From an uncultured Sutterella sp. (GTDB lineage: Bacteria; Pseudomonadota; Gammaproteobacteria; Burkholderiales; Burkholderiaceae_F): a stretch of 64,000 nucleotides of DNA. The DNA lies in NCBI GenBank assembly GCA_900543805.1, contig UQTE01000005.1, positions 47,996 to 111,995 on the forward strand, written 5' to 3'. Below the pieces are notes generated by a model that saw only the letters and a program-made list of their open reading frames with translations, searched no databases and was not told the DNA's origin. The position numbers were made by a program, and so were the translations under genes. Within the stretch, counting starts at the first letter, position 1; each line of letters starts with the position of its first letter. Below, piece by piece: positions 26,046 to 36,595 of the stretch.

Positions 26046-26969
26046 TCAGGCGAAGTAGGCGAGGAGCGCTTCCTTCGTGACCATGAAGACCTGATCGTCG
26101 CCGCCCGAGACGGAGAGCCACGTAAGTTCCAGTCCGGGGAAGAGCGCTTCGACCGCTTCAAGGCCGTCTCCCACTTCGACGATGAGGAAGCCTCCGTCGT
26201 TCAAGTGCTTCGCGGCTTCGGGGAGCATGCGGCGAACGACGTCCATGCCGTCCGCGCCCGCGGCGAGCGCCAGACTCGGTTCGTGGCGGTATTCGGTGGG
26301 AAGTGCTTCCATGCTCGCCGTCGTGACGTAGGGCGGATTCGAGAGAATGATGTCGAAGCTGCGGCCTTCAAGGGCCGAGAAGAGGTCGCCCTGAACGAGT
26401 TCGAGCGTCTCTTCCATGCCGTAGTCGCGGCGGTTGATCTTGGCGACCTCGAGGGCGTCGGCGGAAATGTCCGAACCCGTCACGGCGGCGTTCGGGAAGG
26501 CGCCCTGCGCGAGAATCGCGAGACACCCCGAGCCCGTGCAGAGATCAAGCACCGAGCCCACTTCGTAGGGGTCCTCGACCCAGGGGGCGAGGTCTTCTTC
26601 GAGGAGTTCGGCGATGTAGGAGCGGGGAATCAGGGCGCGTTCGTCGATGTAGAACTGATGGTTCGTAAGCCACGCTTCCTTGAGAAGGTAGGCCGACGGC
26701 GTCTTTTCGTGGACGCGGCGGTCGATGAGGTTCACAAGACGCAGGAGTTCGTTGTGCGTGAGCGCCGCGTCGAGGAATTCGTCGAAGTGCTCGAACGGGA
26801 GCTTCAAAGCGCGGCAGATGAGAAAGGACGACTCTTCGAAACTGTCGTTGCAGCCGTGACCGAACGAGATTTCGGCCGTTTCCATTTCCGTGATGGCCCA
26901 GCGGTAGATGTCCCGGATGGTCTTGAGGTTGTGCAGGGGATCATCGAGAAGAGGCGCGATTTCGTACAT
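26046..26969 (-). CDS. prmB: Ribosomal protein L3 N5-glutamine methyltransferase
   Basis: This 307-residue SAM-dependent methyltransferase modifies a glutamine of ribosomal protein L3. The SAM site is VLDLCTGSGCLAI (about residue 137), and the catalytic NPPY motif is in DIILSNPPYVT (about residue 210). An N-terminal helical substrate domain precedes it. The ATG at 26969 (MYEIAPLLDD) has GGAA upstream; the longer frame begins inside the divergent smc promoter region. A strong hairpin follows its stop. Confidence 0.94.
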   Translation of the reverse strand: MYEIAPLLDDPLHNLKTIRDIYRWAITEMETAEISFGHGCNDSFEESSFLICRALKLPFEHFDEFLDAALTHNELLRLVNLIDRRVHEKTPSAYLLKEAWLTNHQFYIDERALIPRSYIAELLEEDLAPWVEDPYEVGSVLDLCTGSGCLAILAQGAFPNAAVTGSDISADALEVAKINRRDYGMEETLELVQGDLFSALEGRSFDIILSNPPYVTTASMEALPTEYRHEPSLALAAGADGMDVVRRMLPEAAKHLNDGGFLIVEVGDGLEAVEALFPGLELTWLSVSGGDDQVFMVTKEALLAYFA

Positions 26970-27147
26970 GTCGTATTCCGAGAGAAAAATCCAAAGGTGC
27001 CGCAATTATAAGGGAGTTCGAAGGGAAGACTTTCCGGCGTACGGACGCCTTGGCGCCGCATTTTCCTTCCGAAAGGGTCTCTTCCTGCGTTCAAAGGCCC
27101 GCATCGGTACAATGACGGGTCCCTTCCGAACTTTTTTCCTACCCGAC

Positions 27148-30100
27148 GTGCGTCTTCGACAAATCAAAATCGCCGGCTTCAAAAGCTTCGCCGATCTCAC
27201 CGTCATCGACATCGACGTTCCCCTCACGGCCATCGTGGGTCCGAACGGCTGCGGCAAGTCGAACATCATCGACGCCGTGCGGTGGGTCCTGGGCGAAGGG
27301 CGCGCTTCGGAACTGCGCGGCGAAGCCCGCATGACCGAACTCATCTTCGCGGGCTCCACGGCCCGCGCGGAGCTCGGGCGCGCGAGCGTGGAGCTGATCC
27401 TCGAAACGGACGGCACGCTCGAAGGCCCCTGGGGCGCGTATGCGGAACTCTCCGTGAAGCGCGTCATCACGCGCGACGGCGACTCCACGTATTCGATCAA
27501 CCGCCAGACCGTGCGCCGCCGCGACGTGCAGGAGCTCTTCGCGGGGACGGGACTCGGAACGAAAAGCTACGCCATCATTTCGCAGGGGACGGTGAGTCAG
27601 TTCATCCGCGCGCGTCCCGAAGAGCTTCGCAACTACTTTGAAGAGGCGGCGGGCGTGGGGCTCTACCGCGAGCGCCGTCGGGAAACCGAAACGCTCCTGC
27701 GGCAAACCCGTGAAAACCTCGAGCGCGCGGCCGACCTGCAGACGGTCAAGAAGGAAACGATGGAGCGCCTGCGCGCCGAAGCTGAAACGGCGGCGCGCTG
27801 GGAAAAGCTCGACGAAGAGCGCCGGAGCGCCGAAGCGCGGCTTTTTTGGGGACAGCGCGAAGAAGCCCGCGCCAGCGTGCGCGAGATGGACGTCGTGATC
27901 GGAAATCTTTCGCGAGCGGTCGACGAGACGAAGGACCGCTTACGATCGCTCGAAGACGCCGGTCCCGAAGCGGAACGCCGTTTTGAAACCGCCCGCAGCG
28001 AAGCGCTCGCCACGGGCGAACGCGTGCGCGAAGCCGAGCGAGAAATCGCGGCGCTCGAAGCCCGTCTCGCGGAAGACCGCCGCCGCAGGGAGGAGGCCGC
28101 CGACACCCTGCGCGCGGCAGAAGACGCCGTGCGCGAAAAGGAAGCGGAACGTGCGGAACTCGAGGCGCAGACCCAACAGGACCGGGAACGCCTCGCGCAG
28201 CTCGAAGTGGAGGGAAAAGCCCTCGAAGAATCGGTCGCCCGCGCGGCGGACCTTACGATCTCGGCGGAAAAGGCGTTGGCCGAGGAGCGGCGCTCGACCG
28301 AGGTCGTCGAGACCGAATGCCGCCGCTGGGAGTCGGCGCTTGAGAGCGCCCGTGCGCAAAAGCGTTCGTTGGAAGACCGTCTTCAGTCGCTCTCGCGCCA
28401 CCGGATGCTGCAGCGCGACGCGGAACGCCCGGTCGTGCCCGACGCGGCGGAAGAGGAAAAGCTTCGCGACCGAAAGACGCTTGCGCAAAAGGATCTAGAA
28501 GAAGCACGGGAAGCTCGGGAACGTCTCGGACGCCGCATGGCGGACGCCGAACGGAGCGTGCGCGAAAAAGCCCGTGAATACGAAAGGGCTTTGGCCGAAG
28601 AACGCACTGCGGCCGCCAAATGGGAGGCCGCGCGCGAAGCGCTCGGCCGCGCCGAAAAGGCGGGCGATCTCGATCGATGGCTCGAGCGTCGGGGCCTTTC
28701 CGCCAAGCCGCGCCTTTCCTCGCTTGTTACGGTCGATCCCGCCTGGATCACGGCGGCGGACGCCGTGCTCGCCGAAGAAACGGGGGCGCGATGGCTCGAT
28801 AAGGACGGGGATGCCGCACGCCTCACGGGGGAGCGCGCCCCCGCCAAGACCTCCTTCTGGGGTCCGGGCGCTCCCGAGTCGCCCGAAGGAAAGGCGGCCC
28901 TCAGCGCGGGCGGCGTGACGCTTCCCGCTTTTCTTTCCGTCTTCAGCGTGCCCGATCCGACCGTGAAGGACGTTCTTGCCGAACGGCTCGCAGGTCACTA
29001 CGCCGTCGAGAGTCTTGAGAAGGCGCTCTCCCTCCGAGAGGAACTTCCCGCGGGCGCGACGCTCGTCACGCCCGAAGGGGACCGTGTGACGCGGGGAAGA
29101 GTTCGCCTCTGGGCCCGCACGACGGAAGGCGTTCTTACGCTCTCGGAAGCCGTGCGAAAGACCGCGGCGCGGCACGCCGAAGCGAAAGCGTCGTTCGAGC
29201 GGATCCGTGCGGAACAAGACGAGGCGCAGAAAAACGAAAGGGCACTTCGCGACGCGCAGCGCGATCTGCAGCGTCAACTGCGCGAGACCGAGGAAGCTCT
29301 CAAAAAGGGCGAATGGGCGATCGAGCGTTTTCTCGAACGAAAGCGCGAGGCGATCAAGCGCCTCGAAGAGCTCGAGCGGCGCGAAAAGCTCTGGGCTGAA
29401 GAAGAGGCGGCACTTCGAAAGAACCGGAAAGAAAACGACGCAAAGCTTCGCGAACTCGAAGCGCTCGCTCCGGAGCGGGCGAAGCGCCGGGACGAGGCGC
29501 GCACTCAAACGGAACGGGCCCGCTCAGCGCTCGAGCACGCCCGAAGCCAACAAAAGGCGCTCGACTACCGCGCCAAACTGATGGCGCTCGAAGCCGGGGA
29601 GTGCCGCAAGGCGCTGTCCGCCGCGCGGGTGCGCTTTGAACGCGTGGAAACCGACGTGAAGCGCGAACGTGATCGGGCCGAAAAGGCCAGGGCCCTCCTT
29701 GAGGATAAAGGCGAGGGGCTCGCCGAGGCGCTCGAGACCCGCCGCGCCGCCCTGGGGGAAGTTCGCCGCCTTGCCGACGAAGCGCGGGGCCGAGAAGAGG
29801 CGGCGCTTCGCGAACTCACGGGCTTGCGCGAAGAGGAAAGAAGACTTCGCGGAGAATTGCTGCCGCTTACCGAAACGATCGGTCGCAGGCAGACCGACCG
29901 GCAGGCGAAGTTCGTTCTCTATGAACAGTTCGCCGAGCGTTTTCGCGAGACGGGATTCGACGAAGGCGTCGTGGCGGGTTTGGCTGAACGGGATCCCGCT
30001 CGCGTCCCCGTGCTCAAGGTGCGGCTCCAAAAGCTCGCGGGCGAGCAGCAGCGCTTGGGCGAAGTGAATCACGCGGCGCTCGCGGGGCTGCGCAAGGCCG

Positions 30101-30672
30101 AAGAAGAGTACGAAACGGCGAGGCGGACGATGGAAGACCTCGAAGAGGCTGCTAAAACGCTGGAAACCGCCATCCGCAAGATCGACGCCGAAACGAGGGT
30201 GCGCATCCGCACGACCTTCGAAGCCGTCGCCCGGGCCTTTGAAGAGACCTTTACGGAGCTCTTCGGCGGGGGCGAAGCGAAGCTCGTTCTGCGCGGCGAC
30301 GACGTTCTCGAGGCCGGCGTCGAGGTAACGGCGAGGCCGCCCGGAAAGAAGAACGCAAGCCTCACCCAACTCTCGGGGGGCGAGCAGTCGCTTGCCGCGA
30401 CGGCGCTCGTCTTTGCGTTTTTCCGTTTGAATCCCGCGCCTTTCTGTCTCTTGGACGAAGTGGATGCGGCGCTCGACGAAGCGAACCAGGGGCGTTTGGC
30501 GTCGCTCTGTCGGCGCTTGTCGGAGAAGACCCAGTTCCTTCTCATCACGCATAACCGCGTGACGATGGAGTACGCCGACGTCCTGATCGGCGTCACGATG
30601 AAGGAACCCGGCGTGAGCCGCGTCGTGAGCGTCGACATCGAAGAGGCTTCGGGCTGGGCGCGGACCGCCTGA
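27148..30672 (+). CDS. smc: Chromosome segregation protein SMC
   Basis: This is a protein of about 1174 residues. The N-terminal ATPase half has Walker A VGPNGCGKSNIIDAVRWVLGEG. Two long charged coiled coils flank a hinge (about residues 500-680), and the C-terminal half has the ABC signature LSGGEQSLAATALVFAFF with Walker B CLLDEVDAALDEAN. SMC dimers organise and help separate the chromosome. A GTG at 27148 (VRLRQIKIAGFKSF) is preferred because the ATG at 27112 lies inside a TACAAT -10-like element. The frame can be extended upstream without similarity. The order smc, zipA, ligA is characteristic of betaproteobacteria, but a minus-strand kinase gene sits between smc and zipA here. Confidence 0.95.
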   Translation: MRLRQIKIAGFKSFADLTVIDIDVPLTAIVGPNGCGKSNIIDAVRWVLGEGRASELRGEARMTELIFAGSTARAELGRASVELILETDGTLEGPWGAYAELSVKRVITRDGDSTYSINRQTVRRRDVQELFAGTGLGTKSYAIISQGTVSQFIRARPEELRNYFEEAAGVGLYRERRRETETLLRQTRENLERAADLQTVKKETMERLRAEAETAARWEKLDEERRSAEARLFWGQREEARASVREMDVVIGNLSRAVDETKDRLRSLEDAGPEAERRFETARSEALATGERVREAEREIAALEARLAEDRRRREEAADTLRAAEDAVREKEAERAELEAQTQQDRERLAQLEVEGKALEESVARAADLTISAEKALAEERRSTEVVETECRRWESALESARAQKRSLEDRLQSLSRHRMLQRDAERPVVPDAAEEEKLRDRKTLAQKDLEEAREARERLGRRMADAERSVREKAREYERALAEERTAAAKWEAAREALGRAEKAGDLDRWLERRGLSAKPRLSSLVTVDPAWITAADAVLAEETGARWLDKDGDAARLTGERAPAKTSFWGPGAPESPEGKAALSAGGVTLPAFLSVFSVPDPTVKDVLAERLAGHYAVESLEKALSLREELPAGATLVTPEGDRVTRGRVRLWARTTEGVLTLSEAVRKTAARHAEAKASFERIRAEQDEAQKNERALRDAQRDLQRQLRETEEALKKGEWAIERFLERKREAIKRLEELERREKLWAEEEAALRKNRKENDAKLRELEALAPERAKRRDEARTQTERARSALEHARSQQKALDYRAKLMALEAGECRKALSAARVRFERVETDVKRERDRAEKARALLEDKGEGLAEALETRRAALGEVRRLADEARGREEAALRELTGLREEERRLRGELLPLTETIGRRQTDRQAKFVLYEQFAERFRETGFDEGVVAGLAERDPARVPVLKVRLQKLAGEQQRLGEVNHAALAGLRKAEEEYETARRTMEDLEEAAKTLETAIRKIDAETRVRIRTTFEAVARAFEETFTELFGGGEAKLVLRGDDVLEAGVEVTARPPGKKNASLTQLSGGEQSLAATALVFAFFRLNPAPFCLLDEVDAALDEANQGRLASLCRRLSEKTQFLLITHNRVTMEYADVLIGVTMKEPGVSRVVSVDIEEASGWARTA

Positions 30673-30677
30673 CGGGA

Positions 30678-31247
30678 TCAGCGCGGGAAGCGGTAGTCGG
30701 GGCGAAAGTCCTTGTCGATTCGAATCACTTGAAAACCGTGGCGCACCGCCACGTCTGCCATCTTTGCGTGTTCGGCAAGGAGCTCCCCCTTGGCGGGCGG
30801 AGGCCCCAACCGTCCTTCCGCCGCTTCGGCGTGGCGAAGGATGTCGTCGTAGTGCGCCTCGATGTAGGCGGGCGTCATGACGAGCGCCGCCGCAAAAATG
30901 TGTCGGCGCTCCTCGAATTGGAAGGATTCGGCCCAGTTTCCCGGAATGTAGCCGCCCTCGACGATGAGGCTTCGTCCGTTTTCGATTGCGGTCCGCACCA
31001 TTTCCCGCACGATCGGCCAGAGTTCTTTGGTGAGCTCGTCGTCGTCATAGGGCGTGAGCGTTGTCTTGCCGCTGCGGATGAGACCCATCTTGAGGAGGTC
31101 GAGAGAGAGGACGGGAATGCCGTAGCGCTTCATGAGGCGGTCGGCGAGAAGCGTCTTGCCGGAATGCGTGGCGCCGGTGAGAAAAAGGATGCGGGATGTG
31201 TTCGGAACCATGGAAAAATGTTCGCGTGAGGTCGTTCGGACCACCAT
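30678..31247 (-). CDS. P-loop kinase-like protein (zeta toxin/AAA_33 type)
   Basis: This 189-residue protein has Walker A LFLTGATHSGKTLLADRL (about residues 17-34), a strand with VLSLDLLKMG, and later IVEGGYIPGN, RRHIF and a C-terminal IRIDKDFRPD. The layout is that of small nucleoside or zeta-toxin-like kinases, which phosphorylate small molecules. No partner antitoxin gene is adjacent, so a housekeeping kinase role is at least as likely as a toxin. The ATG at 31247 is chosen because AAGGA lies 6 bp upstream; the ATG at 31211 is the alternative. Its stop lies 5 bp from the convergent smc stop, with no terminator between. Confidence 0.78.
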   Translation of the reverse strand: MVVRTTSREHFSMVPNTSRILFLTGATHSGKTLLADRLMKRYGIPVLSLDLLKMGLIRSGKTTLTPYDDDELTKELWPIVREMVRTAIENGRSLIVEGGYIPGNWAESFQFEERRHIFAAALVMTPAYIEAHYDDILRHAEAAEGRLGPPPAKGELLAEHAKMADVAVRHGFQVIRIDKDFRPDYRFPR

Positions 31248-31412
31248 CCTAGGATCCTTTTGGCGGAAAAACTCGAAAAAGAGGTAAAAAAGGTCGCGGA
31301 CGCCCGATCTGCGCAGTTCGGGCGCACTTCGAACACGGTACAATGCATCGAATTGGGGCCGCTCGGGAGGCGTAGCGGTCGATCGAATAAAAAATCCTTT
31401 CGGACAGGAATC

Positions 31413-32600
31413 ATGCTCGGACAAACGGAAATCGTCCTCTTGGTGTTGGTCGTCCTCGTGGTGGCGGTCTTTTTCATTTGGCGCTCCCGTCAACGCGTGC
31501 GCACGGCGAAGAAGACCGGCAAGATTCGCGGAGATTATGCGGTCGAAGACGTCCTGATGAAGTCGGGAGAAAAGGAGGCGCCGCGCAAGACCGAACCCAC
31601 GCTCGCGCCCGAAGCGGAAGGAAAATCGGTCTCTCCCGCCGCAGCGGCGGACGCCGCGCCCTCGGACATTCCGCCTGTCTACGACGTGATCGAAGAGGAA
31701 GAGGAACGCAAGCGCGCCGCCGAAGAGGCGGCCCGCGCGAACGCCGAAGAGGCCGATGCGTCGCCCGTTCCGACCGGGTCCGAATGGCCCGCCGTCGACA
31801 CGGCGCTCGAATGGGTGCTCGACATTTCCGCGCCGGACAACACCACCTTCAAGATGGGCGGGCTCGACAGTCTGCGCCGCGAACTGCGCGCGCTCAATCT
31901 TAAGCTTCCGCTCTTTGTCTGGACGCGGAGCGCCGAAGACGGTCTCTACTACGAGTGTGACCGTCTGCAAAAGAGCGCCGATCACGTCGTGGTCGCCGTG
32001 GTGCTCGCCAACCGCGCGGCGCAGCTCGACGAGCTGACGGCGTCTTCGGTGCTGCAGGTCCTTGAAACGGTGGCTACGCAGTACGACATCAACGTGCGTC
32101 TTTCGCAGGAAATCCCCGAGGCCGTGGCGAGCGCGAAGACGCTGCGTCAGTTCATCCGGTACTACGACAACCGTCTCGAACTCGAAGTCGTGCCGCTCGA
32201 TCCGAGCGTCGACTTCACGCTCGACGCCGTGGCGAAGCTTGCCCTCGCGTCGGGATTCGAGCAAAACCGCGGGGGCTTCGAATACCGCGCGTCGGCCGAG
32301 AGCCTCGCGCCGGAGATCACGCTTTCGCTCACGGCCGCCGAAACGCGCGGTCTTCGCCTCTCGCTCGACCTTCCGCTTGTGCATGAAGGGCGCGGGGATT
32401 TTTCGACCTTCCTGCGCCTTGCAAACCATTTCTGCGGACACCTCCACGCGGCGCTTTCCGACTGCAACGGCAAGCCCATCGGCACGGCCGAGGCGATGTA
32501 CATCGAAGAGGCTGCGCGAGAGAGAATGCGTGCCATGAAGAAGGCGGGCGTCGTCGCGGGGAGCGAGCGCGCACGGCTCCTCTTCTCGTCGGCGAGCTGA
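31413..32600 (+). CDS. zipA: Cell division protein ZipA
   Basis: This 395-residue protein has an N-terminal transmembrane anchor (about residues 6-23, EIVLLVLVVLVVAVFFIW), a long charged and proline/alanine-rich linker, and a C-terminal ZipA domain of about 260 residues that binds the FtsZ tail. It anchors the Z ring to the inner membrane. The ATG at 31413 follows GGACAGGAA and gives the usual short cytosol-facing start. A TACAAT -10-like hexamer is at 31339-31344. Sequence similarity within the family is low, so position between smc and ligA is part of the evidence. Confidence 0.88.
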   Translation: MLGQTEIVLLVLVVLVVAVFFIWRSRQRVRTAKKTGKIRGDYAVEDVLMKSGEKEAPRKTEPTLAPEAEGKSVSPAAAADAAPSDIPPVYDVIEEEEERKRAAEEAARANAEEADASPVPTGSEWPAVDTALEWVLDISAPDNTTFKMGGLDSLRRELRALNLKLPLFVWTRSAEDGLYYECDRLQKSADHVVVAVVLANRAAQLDELTASSVLQVLETVATQYDINVRLSQEIPEAVASAKTLRQFIRYYDNRLELEVVPLDPSVDFTLDAVAKLALASGFEQNRGGFEYRASAESLAPEITLSLTAAETRGLRLSLDLPLVHEGRGDFSTFLRLANHFCGHLHAALSDCNGKPIGTAEAMYIEEAARERMRAMKKAGVVAGSERARLLFSSAS

Positions 32601-34871
<2,271 letters not shown>

Positions 34872-34883
34872 GGAGAGAAGAAC

Positions 34884-35621
34884 ATGTACGCACTCATCGG
34901 CGGATCGGGATTTGAAGGAAACGACGTGATCCGAGTGACCGAAGAGGTCGAAATGACGACTCCCTACGGGGCGCCCTCGGCGCCGATCGTCTTCGGGACG
35001 CTGGGCGGCGTGGAGATCGCCTTTTTGCGCCGCCACGGCGTTCGGCATGAATATGCGCCGCACCGCGTGCCCTATCGGGCGAATCTTTGGGCGCTCTCGA
35101 AGCTGAAGCTCTCGGGCGTCATCGCCGTCGGGACGGTGGGCGGCATCGCGCCCGCGCTCGGACCGGGGGCGCTCGCCGTGCCCGATCAGCTGATCGACTA
35201 CACCTGGGGGCGGGAAGTGACCTACTTCGATTCGCCCGAAACGGGCGTTCGTCACGTCGACATGACCTGGCCCTTCGATCGTTCGCTCTCGCGCCGCCTC
35301 GTCATGGCCGCCGGACGCCTCGGCGTCGCCGTGGAGGAAAAGGGCGTCTACGCCGCCACGCAGGGGCCGCGCCTCGAGACCGCGGCCGAAGTCGAGCGCA
35401 TGCGTCGCGACGGCGCCGACATGATCGGGATGACGCTCTATCCCGAGTGCGCGCTCGCGCGCGAGCTCGGTCTCTCCTACGCGGGGCTCTGCGTGAGCGT
35501 CAATCACGCGGCCGGCATGGGCGAGAGCGCCGAGTCGATCGACTTCGAGGGACTCAAGGACGCCGTCGCCAAGGCCGTGCTGCGCGCGGTCGACGTCGTG
35601 ACGGAAGTCGTGCGCGACTGA
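34884..35621 (+). CDS. S-methyl-5'-thioinosine / methylthioadenosine phosphorylase
   Basis: This 245-residue phosphorylase of the PNP/MTAP family begins with IGGSGFEG, which carries the phosphate-binding glycines. RHGVRHEYAPHRVPYRANL, TQGPRLETAAEVERM and MTLYPECALAREL follow. The purine site reads VNHAAG; an asparagine here, rather than the aspartate typical of adenine-specific enzymes, favours 6-oxopurines, as in the methylthioinosine phosphorylases of Pseudomonas. It recycles the methylthio group released by polyamine synthesis. It starts 12 bp after ligA and is probably co-transcribed. Confidence 0.85.
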   Translation: MYALIGGSGFEGNDVIRVTEEVEMTTPYGAPSAPIVFGTLGGVEIAFLRRHGVRHEYAPHRVPYRANLWALSKLKLSGVIAVGTVGGIAPALGPGALAVPDQLIDYTWGREVTYFDSPETGVRHVDMTWPFDRSLSRRLVMAAGRLGVAVEEKGVYAATQGPRLETAAEVERMRRDGADMIGMTLYPECALARELGLSYAGLCVSVNHAAGMGESAESIDFEGLKDAVAKAVLRAVDVVTEVVRD

Positions 35622-35645
35622 CCAACGGGTGTTGACCAAAAACGC

Positions 35646-35681
35646 AAAAAGGGCCCGCGGCGCAGAAGCCGCGGGCCCTTT
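35646..35681. terminator. Terminator between the phosphorylase gene and the Rrf2 gene
   Basis: An 11-bp perfect stem (GGGCCCGCGGC/GCCGCGGGCCC) flanked by A5 and a short T-run sits between convergent genes and can serve both. Confidence 0.9.
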
Positions 35682-35697
35682 CACCATTCAAGACCGA

Positions 35698-36279
35698 TCA
35701 GGCCTTTTCGACCGGGATGGGAGGCGCCGTGAAGATGTCTTCCTCGTCCACGTGGAAGTCGGCCGTGGGAGCGTTGCGGGCCGCACGGCGGCGGCGCGAG
35801 GCCGCGCGGGCCTCCTCCTGTTTGGCGAAGACGCGGGCGTTGAAGGGACGGGTATGGAGCCCTTCGATGAGTTCGAGCATTTCAGGCGTACCCGTGAGGG
35901 TCGCGAGCGAATACTTGTTGAGGTGCGCGTAGAAGGCGTCGGTCGCTTCCTGCGAGGCGCGCAGGAAGTTGCAGGCGGGCTTCAGGGCGCATTCGGGGTT
36001 GTCGCACTGATTGATGGGGCGGTCTCCTTCGAGCGTGCGCACGATGTCGCCCACGAGGAGTTCATTGGCCGGACGCGCGAGCATCACACCGCCTCCGCGA
36101 CCGCGGTGCGCGGCGATCCAGCCCTGACGGGACATGAAGTTCACCACCTTGACGACATGGTGGCGCGACCAGTTGAAGCGGTGCGAAAGTTCCGCAACCG
36201 TTACCATGTTGCGGGGCTTTTCGTACGTGAGGTACATCAGCACCCGCATGCTCAGATCGGTGAATCGAGTGAATCGCAT
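35698..36279 (-). CDS. nsrR: Rrf2-family regulator, NsrR-like
   Basis: This 194-residue regulator has an N-terminal winged helix (MRFTRFTDLSMRVLMYL, then HRFNWSRHHVVKVVNFMSRQGW) and three cysteines spaced C-X4-C-X5-C in CDNPECALKPAC, the spacing of the iron-sulfur ligands of E. coli NsrR, a nitric oxide sensor. A C-terminal extension of about 45 residues, basic then acidic, goes beyond NsrR length. The ATG at 36279 gives the normal start. Its promoter contains an 8-bp inverted repeat over the -35 and -10 elements, suggesting autoregulation. No nitric oxide detoxification gene lies nearby. Confidence 0.8.
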   Translation of the reverse strand: MRFTRFTDLSMRVLMYLTYEKPRNMVTVAELSHRFNWSRHHVVKVVNFMSRQGWIAAHRGRGGGVMLARPANELLVGDIVRTLEGDRPINQCDNPECALKPACNFLRASQEATDAFYAHLNKYSLATLTGTPEMLELIEGLHTRPFNARVFAKQEEARAASRRRRAARNAPTADFHVDEEDIFTAPPIPVEKA

Positions 36280-36353
36280 AAAGTTGCCGTTTAGCAGAAT
36301 GGATGGAAAAAAGGGTCGGTGCGCGAAGCGCGCAGGGTTTATGACTTTTGTCT

Positions 36354-36389
36354 CTCTATTGTAAAGGAAAGATTTTTGCGTCAATAGAG
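36354..36389 (-). promoter_or_regulatory. Promoter of the NsrR-like gene with inverted repeat
   Basis: On the minus strand TTGACG (36384-36379) and TACAAT (36363-36358) form a promoter with a 15-bp spacer. A perfect inverted repeat, CTCTATTG/CAATAGAG (36354-36361 and 36382-36389), overlaps both elements, as expected of an operator. The rest of the 316-bp gap up to 36595 holds a GATAAT -10-like hexamer near 36553 for the divergent MmgE gene and nothing else recognisable. Confidence 0.65.
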
Positions 36390-36595
36390 GGGATTTCATT
36401 GGAAAAATTCTTTTTCCCGCCGTTCGTCTGAAAACTGCCTCCTCAAAAAGTCGGGGGCGCCTGGAAGAGCTGTTTCCCGATGAAAAGGGCGCCCCGGGCG
36501 GTTTTTCGGTGATGGTGCGACGGGCTTTGAGCTCGGACGCGGATTTCGGTGCGATAATGATCCGTCTTCCATTCAATCCCCTCAAAAGCGCAACC

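Noticed and set aside
30678..31247. Zeta toxin-antitoxin pair
   Set aside because: No epsilon-like or other small antitoxin gene is adjacent; neighbours are smc and zipA.
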